Assembly (NCBI GenBank): GCA_020073485.1
Contig: JAIQFB010000014.1
Span: forward strand, 1 to 64,000
DNA length: 64,000 bases
Direction of reading: 5' to 3'
Source: Terriglobia bacterium
GTDB lineage: Bacteria; Acidobacteriota; Terriglobia; Acidiferrales; UBA7541
The translations under genes and the position numbers were made by a program. Below, in pieces: positions 7,947-14,849 of this stretch. Within the stretch, counting starts at the first letter, position 1. Every line of letters starts with the position of its first letter. The notes below the pieces were generated by a model, which made no database searches, was not told where the DNA came from, and was given only the letters and a program-made list of their open reading frames with translations.

Positions 7947-8963
7947 TCAAGCTGGAGACTGCAAGGCCTTGCCTAGTTTCGCCGCGCGGCTGGCCTGGGA
8001 CATCGCGCCGAGGAGCGGGGCTTCCTCGTTCAGCACCATATAAATCGGGATTTGCGCCAGCAGCGCCGCGAATTTTTCTTTTTGGCAGAAGGCGCGCAAG
8101 AAACTGCCGTCCTCCATTTTCTTGCGGATCTTGACGGCGATTCCTCCGGCTACCCACACACCTCCGCGAGCCAGGACCTTCAGCGCGAAATTTCCTGCTT
8201 CGGCGCCGTAGATGTCCACCCACAGATCGAGCGTGCGGACGCAGACGGGACATTGCCCCGCAAGCCCGAGGCGTGTGATTTCCGGCGCGGCATCATCTTC
8301 GTGGCCGTCGAAAGACGCGTGACGCACGGAAGGATCGAGAAATTCGTGAATGGTGAGGAATCCCCTGCCCGAAAGAATAAGTTCGACGCTGACGCATTCG
8401 TGACGCTTTTTCATGTGGCGCAGCAGTTCGATTTCCTGCTCGGTTCGTGGAGCAAAGTCGGTGTGACCTCCTTCGGTACTTCCCACGGCGTAGTGGTCGC
8501 CACTCCAAACCAGAAATGCCTCGCCTAAACCGGTGCCAGCGGCAATCACCGCCCGGTTGGCTTTTGGAGCGGGCGTGCCGCGATTCAGCGTGGAGATTTC
8601 CGACGGTTGCAGAATGGCCAGGCTGTAGCCGGTCGCTTCCAGATCGTTCAATAGGACGATGTGATCCGTGGCAAGCTGCTTCGCGAGCGTCGCGCCATCC
8701 ACGGCCCAGGGCAGATTGGTCGCCTTGACGCGATGGTCGACGACCGGACCGGCCACGCCAAAACCAGCGGCTTCGATTGCACCTGCACCCGCGTCCTTTG
8801 TTTCCTTCCTTGTTTCGGATAAGAATTTTTCAATGACCTGATCGAAGGCGTTAAACGCGCGGCTCTCGTAGCGATGCTGGACAATTTTCCGGTATCCGGT
8901 CGAGTGCAGTTCATACAGCGCCAGATTGCATTTGGTGCCGCCGATATCTCCGGCAAGGATCAT
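7947..8963 (-). CDS. glk: Glucokinase
   Basis: A 338-aa glucokinase of the E. coli Glk type, phosphorylating glucose with ATP. MILAGDIGGTKCNLALYE is the phosphate-1 loop; LLNDLEATGYS holds the catalytic Asp region; AAGTGLGEAFLVW is the phosphate-2 motif; and STEGGHTDFAPRTEQE matches the glucose-binding segment. Its ATG overlaps the upstream pgl stop by four bases (ATGA), so it is translationally coupled as the last gene of the pentose-phosphate operon. Its product, glucose 6-phosphate, is the substrate of Zwf two genes upstream. Confidence 0.95.
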   Translation of the reverse strand: MILAGDIGGTKCNLALYELHSTGYRKIVQHRYESRAFNAFDQVIEKFLSETRKETKDAGAGAIEAAGFGVAGPVVDHRVKATNLPWAVDGATLAKQLATDHIVLLNDLEATGYSLAILQPSEISTLNRGTPAPKANRAVIAAGTGLGEAFLVWSGDHYAVGSTEGGHTDFAPRTEQEIELLRHMKKRHECVSVELILSGRGFLTIHEFLDPSVRHASFDGHEDDAAPEITRLGLAGQCPVCVRTLDLWVDIYGAEAGNFALKVLARGGVWVAGGIAVKIRKKMEDGSFLRAFCQKEKFAALLAQIPIYMVLNEEAPLLGAMSQASRAAKLGKALQSPA

Positions 8964-9817
8964 GAGCCTCTCCCGGGTTTTGGTTTTGCCGTCCCCGTGG
9001 TTTTTCCAAGGGGCACGGCATTACGGGGATCGAGAGGAACCAGCATGGCGGCAGCGGCTTCATCGACCAGGAAAAGCTTTATGCCGTTGTCGCGCGGCTG
9101 CACGAGTTGCGTGGGATACGGCGGATCGACCTTGGTTTGCAGGACGGCGTGCAGGATTTCGGCTTTCTCGGGGCCCACGACCAGAAACACCACGCGATGC
9201 GCGGCGTCCAGCACGGGCAGGGTCAACGTCATGCGGCGCGCGTTGAATTTCGCGATCATCGGCGTGCTGACCCAGCGCGATGTCTGGCGCGTGACGCGCG
9301 TACCAGGAAACAGCGACGCCGTGTGCCCATCATTCCCCATGCCCAGGAAAATCAGATGGAACCGGGGAAAACCGCGATCGTCGAGCTCCAGATATTTTCG
9401 CAGCGTCTCTTCGTAGTCGTGCGCGGCACGGCCAATGTTGGGCTTTTCCGCTTCCATGCGGTGCACGTTGGCCTGAGGAATGGGGACGCGGACAAGCAAT
9501 TCGCGCCGGGCCATTCCGTAGTTGCTCTCGGCGTTGTCGGGCGGGACCGCGCGCTCGTCGCTCCAGAAAACCTGCACTTTCGCCCAGTCTACTTGCCCGC
9601 GAAAATCCGCAGAGGCAAGAATCTCAAACAGCATGCGCGGCGTGTTTCCGCCCGAGAGCGCGACCAGGAACTGGCCGTGCTTCGCAATCGATTGCCAGGC
9701 GTAGTCCACGAACAGCCGCGCCGCACCGCGCGCGACTTCCATGGGACTTGCATACACGTGCACGCCGGGGAGAATCTCCCGCGGGGCGCCTTTACGGTTT
9801 CCGCCAGTGTCGGCCAT
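8960..9817 (-). CDS. pgl: 6-phosphogluconolactonase
   Basis: A 285-aa DevB/NagB-like lactonase that hydrolyses 6-phosphoglucono-lactone, the second step of the oxidative pentose phosphate pathway. Motifs: LVALSGGNTPRMLFEIL (phosphate loop), VFWSDERAVPPDNAESNYGM (catalytic segment) and HLIFLGMGNDGHTASLFPGT. The ATG at 9817 is preferred, with GGAGCG before it; the frame is open to 9868 but that part lies inside zwf. The start overlaps the zwf 3' end by 26 bp, and the stop overlaps glk. Confidence 0.94.
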   Translation of the reverse strand: MADTGGNRKGAPREILPGVHVYASPMEVARGAARLFVDYAWQSIAKHGQFLVALSGGNTPRMLFEILASADFRGQVDWAKVQVFWSDERAVPPDNAESNYGMARRELLVRVPIPQANVHRMEAEKPNIGRAAHDYEETLRKYLELDDRGFPRFHLIFLGMGNDGHTASLFPGTRVTRQTSRWVSTPMIAKFNARRMTLTLPVLDAAHRVVFLVVGPEKAEILHAVLQTKVDPPYPTQLVQPRDNGIKLFLVDEAAAAMLVPLDPRNAVPLGKTTGTAKPKPGRGS

Positions 9818-11339
9818 CGCGCTCCAGAAGTTCGTCGGCTTCCTTCGGACCCCAGGTCCCCGCCGCATAGTTTGGAAATTTCGGTTTGTGAGACTCGAAC
9901 CAGTCCAGGATCGGATTCACCAGCGCCCACGCCGCCTCGACGCCGTCGGCGCGGTCAAACAGCGTGGCGTCGCCACGCATGCAGTCGTTGATGAGCGTGG
10001 CATACGCGCTGCGCTCTCCCGCGCCAAATTCTTTCTGGTAACTGAAATCCATGGCCACGGGTTTCAATTTCATTTCCTGGCCGGGAAGTTTCGCGTGGAA
10101 GGAGATGGAAATTCCTTCGTCGGGCTGCACATTCAGTACCAGCGTGTTCCCCGCCAGGCCCTGCCCGCGAAACACCAGGTGCGGGGCGCTGCGGAACTGT
10201 ATGGCAATTTCGCTCACGCGGCTCGGCAGGCGCTTGCCGGTGCGCAGATAAAACGGGACTCCGGCCCAGCGCCAGTTGTCGATCTGCAATCGGGCGGCGG
10301 CGTAGGTTTCGGTCGAGGAATCTTTCGCCACACCCGGTTCTTTCCGGTACCCGTTGAGCAAGGAAGAATCGCCCTGCGAACTTCCCGGCCCGTATTGTCC
10401 GCGCACGATGTCGGTCCTGATGCTCTCTTCGGTAAACGGCCGGATCGATTGCAGGACTTTTATTTTTTCATTGCGCACGGCGGTGGCGTCGAAGGCGGCG
10501 GGCGGCTCCATGGCCACTAGAGACGTGAGCTGCAGGACGTGGCTCTGGATCATGTCGCGCGTGGCGCCGGCGGTTTCGTAAAAGGCCGCGCGCTGCTCGA
10601 CTCCCAGCGTTTCCGCTGCCGTTATCTGGACGTGGTCCACGTAGTTGCGGTTCCACAGCGGCTCAAAAATGCCGTTTCCAAAACGCAGCACCATCAGATT
10701 TTGGACCGTATCTTTTCCCAGGTAGTGATCGATGCGGTAAACCTGCGGTTCGTCGAATACCTTGAGGACCGCCTGGTTCAATTTCTTCGCCGAATCGAGG
10801 TCCCGGCCGTAGGGTTTTTCGATGATGATGCGCACCCAGGATTTCCCATTCGGGCTTTTGGCGAGTCCCGCCTTTTCCAGTTGCTCGATGATCAGCGGGT
10901 ACACATCCGGGGGCGTGGCCAGATAAAAGAGGCGGTTGCCATCGAGCTTGTGCGCGCGATCGAGTTCCTCGAGGCGGCTTTTCAATTTCTCAAACGCTTC
11001 GGGGCGATGATATTCCCCCGCGACGTAGGCCAGAGCCTTGGCGAATTCCTTGCACTCCTCCTCTTGCATCGCGCTCGCATCGGCGAATTTCTTGACCGAA
11101 TCGATGGCCGAGGCCTGGAATGCTTCGTCGGTCATGGGAGTGCGCGCGAAACCGATAATGGCGAACCGTCGCGCCAGGCAATTCTGCGCCGCCAGGCCGT
11201 AGAGCGCGGGCACAAGTTTGCGGCGGGAAAGATCGCCGGAAGCGCCGAAGATGACGATGGTGCAGGGATCAGCCGCGGTGATGAGACTCTTCCTGGCGGG
11301 CTCGGCGCCCTGGGCGGCGGTCTGTTTCCTGGGGGTCAT
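9792..11339 (-). CDS. zwf: Glucose-6-phosphate 1-dehydrogenase
   Basis: A 515-aa enzyme that oxidises glucose 6-phosphate with NAD(P)+. The N-terminal coenzyme motif is IVIFGASGDLSRRKLVPALY; the active-site signature is RIDHYLGKDTVQNLMVLRFG with the substrate-binding His-Tyr-Leu-Gly-Lys; EKPYGRDL is also present. The first ~18 residues are a charged extension before the core. It begins 10 bp after the gnd stop with GAGGACC as likely ribosome site and overlaps pgl at its 3' end. Confidence 0.96.
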   Translation of the reverse strand: MTPRKQTAAQGAEPARKSLITAADPCTIVIFGASGDLSRRKLVPALYGLAAQNCLARRFAIIGFARTPMTDEAFQASAIDSVKKFADASAMQEEECKEFAKALAYVAGEYHRPEAFEKLKSRLEELDRAHKLDGNRLFYLATPPDVYPLIIEQLEKAGLAKSPNGKSWVRIIIEKPYGRDLDSAKKLNQAVLKVFDEPQVYRIDHYLGKDTVQNLMVLRFGNGIFEPLWNRNYVDHVQITAAETLGVEQRAAFYETAGATRDMIQSHVLQLTSLVAMEPPAAFDATAVRNEKIKVLQSIRPFTEESIRTDIVRGQYGPGSSQGDSSLLNGYRKEPGVAKDSSTETYAAARLQIDNWRWAGVPFYLRTGKRLPSRVSEIAIQFRSAPHLVFRGQGLAGNTLVLNVQPDEGISISFHAKLPGQEMKLKPVAMDFSYQKEFGAGERSAYATLINDCMRGDATLFDRADGVEAAWALVNPILDWFESHKPKFPNYAAGTWGPKEADELLERDGRHWRKP

Positions 11340-11349
11340 GGTCGGGTCC

Positions 11350-12264
11350 TCATTTTTTGGGTTCCGTCTTCACCGCGTGGCCACCGAACTGGTTTCTCAT
11401 CGCGGCAAGCAGTTTATCCGAATAGGAGTCGGAATCGCGCGAGGTCAGCCGCTGCAGCAGCGACAAGGTAATCACCGGCGCGGGAACATCCAGATCGATG
11501 GCTTCGGCCACGGTCCAGCGGCCCTCTCCGGAATCCGAAACGTACGGCGCGATGCCGGCCATCTCGGCGTTTTCCTTCAAGGCGATGCTCAGCAAGTCCA
11601 GCAGCCAGGAGCGCACCACGCTGCCCGTGCGCCAGATTTCCGACACCTGGTGCACGTCGAGCGCAAATTCGTTTTTCTTTTTCAGGATAGCGAAGCCCTC
11701 GGCGTAGGCCTGCATCATTCCGTATTCGATGCCGTTGTGCACCATCTTGACGAAGTGTCCCGCGCCGGACGGGCCGACCCGCCCCCAGCCTTTATCTTTC
11801 GCCGGCGCGAGCGTTTCCAGCAGAGGCCGCAGGTGTTCGACCGTTGCCTGATCTCCGCCGACCATCATCGAGTAGCCTTCCTTGAGTCCCCAGATTCCGC
11901 CGCTGGTGCCGACATCGACGAATTGAAATCCCTGGGCCTTCAGATTCGCGGCGCGACGCTGCGTGTCCTTGTAATTGCTGTTTCCGCCATCGATCAGAAT
12001 GTCGCCTTTGGCGCAAAGAGGAAGCAACGTGGCGATGGTGTCGTCCACGGGCGAGCCCGAGGGAACCATGATCCAGATGGCTCGAGGCGCGCTGAGTTTT
12101 TTCACAAGCGCGGCGAGAGAGTCCGCGCCTTCCGCTCCAACTGCGACGACGCGCGCCACGGCGCTCGGATCGCGGTCGTAACCCACCAGTCGATGTCCGC
12201 CGCGCACCAGGCGCTCCACCATGTACGCGCCCATCTTGCCAAGCCCAACCATTCCTAGTTCCAT
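11350..12264 (-). CDS. gnd: 6-phosphogluconate dehydrogenase, decarboxylating (short form)
   Basis: A 304-aa enzyme converting 6-phosphogluconate to ribulose 5-phosphate and CO2. ATG 12264 is chosen because GGGAGG sits seven bases upstream and MELGMVGLGKMGAYMVERL starts with the coenzyme motif GxGxxG. DGGNSNYKDTQRR, VGTSGGIWGLKEGYSMMVGG and the catalytic KMVHNGIEYGMMQAYAEGF are present. It is the ~300-residue form, shorter than the ~470-residue NADP enzyme of E. coli; short forms are frequently NAD-linked, so this enzyme may make NADH. It starts 1 bp after the HAD gene ends. Confidence 0.95.
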   Translation of the reverse strand: MELGMVGLGKMGAYMVERLVRGGHRLVGYDRDPSAVARVVAVGAEGADSLAALVKKLSAPRAIWIMVPSGSPVDDTIATLLPLCAKGDILIDGGNSNYKDTQRRAANLKAQGFQFVDVGTSGGIWGLKEGYSMMVGGDQATVEHLRPLLETLAPAKDKGWGRVGPSGAGHFVKMVHNGIEYGMMQAYAEGFAILKKKNEFALDVHQVSEIWRTGSVVRSWLLDLLSIALKENAEMAGIAPYVSDSGEGRWTVAEAIDLDVPAPVITLSLLQRLTSRDSDSYSDKLLAAMRNQFGGHAVKTEPKK

Positions 12265-12265
12265 C

Positions 12266-12898
12266 TCAGCCTCCCGATTCCGGTTCCGCAACCTTCACGC
12301 CGTTGGCCGCGAGATCCCGCCGCAACTGCGCGGCGTCTTGAAAGTGTATCGTGCCCATGCGCAGCTGCTGGGCGCATTCCAGATTCAGCTCGCGGTCGTC
12401 GATGAACAAACATTCTTCCGGCTGGCGCTGGGTCACTTCGAGCGCAATTTTATAGATCCCCTCATCTGGTTTCCGGATGCCGACAAAACAGGAACTGAAG
12501 AAGGCCTTGAACTCGCGGCGCAACTGAAACTGCCGGATGCGCCACTCGTTCAGTTCGAGGGGTTCGTTATTGATGGTAGCCAGCAGGTATTTGCCGGCTG
12601 CGGCCACGCCGGAGAGGACCGCGCGCGACTCCGGAAATTCCTGCGACTGGGCGAACATGAAATCGGTGAATTCCTGGCGCGTGAATGCGCGCTTGCGATA
12701 GAAGACGATTCGCTCGAGATAGGTGTCGAGCGTGATTTTCCCGGTTTCAAACGCCGGACTGGCCAGTTCGTGGCGGTCCTGCAACTCTTCCCAATCGAGG
12801 CCGAATTTATTGGCCGCCTCGCCGCGGGCCGCGCGATCCCATCCGTTCGATAGGATTACTCCGCCGACATCCCAGAACAGCGCCGTCACGTCCGGCAT
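12266..12898 (-). CDS. HAD-superfamily phosphatase, YihX-like
   Basis: A 210-aa haloacid-dehalogenase-type hydrolase. Motif I is FWDVGGVIL: the nucleophilic Asp is present but the usual second Asp (DxD) is Gly, as in the YihX branch (FDLGNVIV). Motif II is the Thr of LLATINN, motif III the Lys in GIRKPDEGIY, and motif IV the acidic pair in CLFIDDRELN. E. coli YihX is a glucose-1-phosphate phosphatase. As first gene of an operon with gnd, zwf, pgl and glk, release of glucose or another sugar from a phosphate ester is a reasonable guess, not shown by the sequence. Confidence 0.82.
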   Translation of the reverse strand: MPDVTALFWDVGGVILSNGWDRAARGEAANKFGLDWEELQDRHELASPAFETGKITLDTYLERIVFYRKRAFTRQEFTDFMFAQSQEFPESRAVLSGVAAAGKYLLATINNEPLELNEWRIRQFQLRREFKAFFSSCFVGIRKPDEGIYKIALEVTQRQPEECLFIDDRELNLECAQQLRMGTIHFQDAAQLRRDLAANGVKVAEPESGG

Positions 12899-12959
12899 CG
12901 CGCCCCCCGCAGGACCGCTCCTCGATCCCGGCTTTCGCAGGCGAACCGGGAATCGGGAA

Positions 12960-12965
12960 ATTATA
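12960..12965 (-). promoter_or_regulatory. Candidate -10 element for the pentose-phosphate operon
   Basis: On the minus strand a perfect TATAAT lies about 62 bp before the HAD start codon. No recognisable -35 hexamer is found at 16-18 bp (the sequence there is G-rich), so it may depend on an activator or be fortuitous. Confidence 0.4.
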
Positions 12966-13101
12966 CTCTATCTGAAATCATTTCCCCGGTATCTGGTTTC
13001 GGTTGCTATCGATCCGAGGTTTGGATTTCCCCGCGTCTTGCAGTATCGTAGGAGGGACATTATTGCCGATATAGCTTGATGGCTTCGAGGGGGAAACACA
13101 C

Positions 13102-13440
13102 ATGGCCGACGATTCCTGCGGACCGACAAATCCAGTACTGCCCAGCACTCCGGCCAAACCTGGCGCGCGCATGGTGCGTTGCGTTAAGTTTGGCAAGGAT
13201 TTGCCAGGCTTGGAAAGGATTCCCTGGAAGGGCGAACTCGGCAAGCGCGTCTATGAAAATGTGTCGCAGGATGCTTGGAAAATGTGGATCGAACACTCGA
13301 AAATGCTGATGAACGAGTACCGTCTGAACCCGCTGGACCCGCAATCGCAGAAGATCATGGAAGAGCAGATGGAGCAATTTTTCTTCGGCGAAGGTGCGAA
13401 GCTGCCCGCCGATTACGTTCCCCCGAGGGCGAAAGGCTAG
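13102..13440 (+). CDS. yggX: Fe(2+)-trafficking / oxidative-damage-protection protein (YggX family)
   Basis: A 112-aa YggX-like protein linked in enterobacteria to protection of Fe-S clusters. The core starts at MVRCVKFGKDLPGLERIPW with the conserved N-terminal Cys (residue 27 here), then GELGKRVYENVSQDAWKMW and the C-terminal LEQ-MEQFFFGEG pattern. A 23-residue Pro-rich extension with one more Cys precedes the core; GAGGGGG before ATG 13102 supports the longer start. The stop TAG is nested in a CTAG shared with the stop of the convergent ATP-grasp gene. Confidence 0.9.
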   Translation: MADDSCGPTNPVLPSTPAKPGARMVRCVKFGKDLPGLERIPWKGELGKRVYENVSQDAWKMWIEHSKMLMNEYRLNPLDPQSQKIMEEQMEQFFFGEGAKLPADYVPPRAKG

Positions 13441-14732
13441 CCGGACGTTCCCGCGGCCGGCAGCGCTCCTGTCACTGGATGCTCGACCGGCAAACGCTCC
13501 GCAATTTCAAATTTCATTAAGATATGCGCCTGGCGGAGCGACGTTTCCACCTCTGCCGGCGATTTTCCACGCGCAAAAATAAATCCGAGGTAACTGGAAC
13601 CTTCCGGCCAGGCCTGCACGAGATCGTGCACGCGCGCCGTGATTTGGATGTCCTCGACAAGGGGCGTCGCGCGGGCTTCGGCTTCACCCTCAACACGGTC
13701 CAAGACGCCCGTTCTTGGAATGGGGATCATCATCACGCCGCTGGCGTCGTCTTCGCGATCAAGGTCGCTCCCGGGAATTCCGAGGGCGTGGCGCACGAGC
13801 AACTCTTCCAGCAAGATGCGTTGCGGCCCGAAGCGCAGCGCGCGTGAACAAAGTCCCCCGATAGGCCTTGGCGACGCTTCGAGCACCCATGGACCCTGCT
13901 CGTTCACGCGAAATTCCGCATGGACGGGGCCATGCGTGAGGCCCAGCGCCTTCACGGCCGCCGCCGCGTAATCCGCGATGCGTTCCCGCATCTGTTCGGG
14001 AAGGCGCGACGGCGTGACGTAAATCGTTTCCTCGAAGTACGGCCCTTCCAGCGGATCGGGCTTGTCAAAGATCGCCAAAATTCGCAATCTTCCTCGATTC
14101 ATTAATCCCTCGACCGCCACTTCCGCACCCGGCACATAGCGCTCCACGAGCAAACGGTCGAGTTCCGCTTCGTGCGTGACTTGAATCTCCGGAGTTTTCA
14201 ATAAAGCCTGGATGCGTTCCACGGCGGCATGAAACTCCTCGGGAGTATTCGCGCGGATCACGCCCTGGCTGGAAGCCAGCCGCAAGGGTTTGACCACGCA
14301 CGGGAATTGCACGCGCGGCAGAATTTTTTCCAATCGCTTATCGAGGCGAAATGAGAAAAATCCGGGCACGGGCAGTCCCGCATCCCGCAAGATTTCACGC
14401 TGGCGCAATTTGCTGCGGCAATTTTCCACCGATTGTGGGGAGTTGTAAGTAATGCCCAGGGCGCGCGCCGCGAAGGCGGCCGTATTGGTCGGTCGGTCTC
14501 CGAGCGCGATCAGCCCGTCGATGGGGCGCACCAGGGATTGCTGGACGATGCGCCGCGCGGCGTCCTCCGGCTGGTCGAAGCGCACGGGAATGGCGCCGTC
14601 CGACCAGGGGTCTTCGAGCTGGTGGCAGCGGTCACTCGCGAAAACGACTTCAACGCCCAGCGCGCGCGCGGCCTCGGCAAAGCTGCGCGTCTGGTAACCC
14701 AGTTTACTCGCGAGAATCAGCAGTCGGCTCAT
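13437..14732 (-). CDS. ATP-grasp ligase, partner of the radical SAM gene
   Basis: A 431-aa ATP-grasp enzyme of the carbamoyl-phosphate-synthetase/biotin-carboxylase-like branch. The N-terminal Rossmann-like part (1-105) includes LILASKLGYQTRSFAEAA. The ATP-grasp core has FPCVVKPLRLASSQGV (143-158), the LVERYVPGAEVAVEGL loop (195-210) and the Mg-binding end VHAEFRVNEQGPWVLEASPRPIGG (270-293). Such enzymes join a carboxylate to an amine or thiol through an acyl phosphate. It lies 117 bp downstream of the CCAEP-tail radical SAM gene on the same strand, so joint action on one substrate is likely. It is not purD, purK, ddl or carB. Its last 4 bp overlap the convergent yggX stop. Confidence 0.82.
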   Translation of the reverse strand: MSRLLILASKLGYQTRSFAEAARALGVEVVFASDRCHQLEDPWSDGAIPVRFDQPEDAARRIVQQSLVRPIDGLIALGDRPTNTAAFAARALGITYNSPQSVENCRSKLRQREILRDAGLPVPGFFSFRLDKRLEKILPRVQFPCVVKPLRLASSQGVIRANTPEEFHAAVERIQALLKTPEIQVTHEAELDRLLVERYVPGAEVAVEGLMNRGRLRILAIFDKPDPLEGPYFEETIYVTPSRLPEQMRERIADYAAAAVKALGLTHGPVHAEFRVNEQGPWVLEASPRPIGGLCSRALRFGPQRILLEELLVRHALGIPGSDLDREDDASGVMMIPIPRTGVLDRVEGEAEARATPLVEDIQITARVHDLVQAWPEGSSYLGFIFARGKSPAEVETSLRQAHILMKFEIAERLPVEHPVTGALPAAGTSG

Positions 14733-14802
14733 GCTGCGGTGTCACCCTTTTTGCTGTCGCTCGTCCGCCGCGGTGGACGAGGGGGCGCTGTAAGGTGCGA
14801 AG

Positions 14803-14828
14803 AAGCCCCGCCTCTGAAGAGGCGGGCT
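14803..14828. repeat. GC-rich hairpin between radical SAM and ATP-grasp genes
   Basis: AGCCCCGCCTCT-GA-AGAGGCGGGCT forms an 11-bp stem with one bulged C. A second imperfect palindrome (TCGTCCGCCGCGGTGGACGA) lies at 14761-14780. Together they fill much of the 117-bp gap and could attenuate transcription between the two genes or protect mRNA ends. No U-run follows on the minus strand, so it is not a canonical terminator. Confidence 0.6.
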
Positions 14829-14849
14829 ACAGCAGCTAGGCGCACCCCT

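Noticed and set aside
13437-14732. Assigning the ATP-grasp gene as purK, carB or D-Ala-D-Ala ligase
   Set aside because: Length, domain order and context with a radical SAM gene do not fit any of these housekeeping enzymes.
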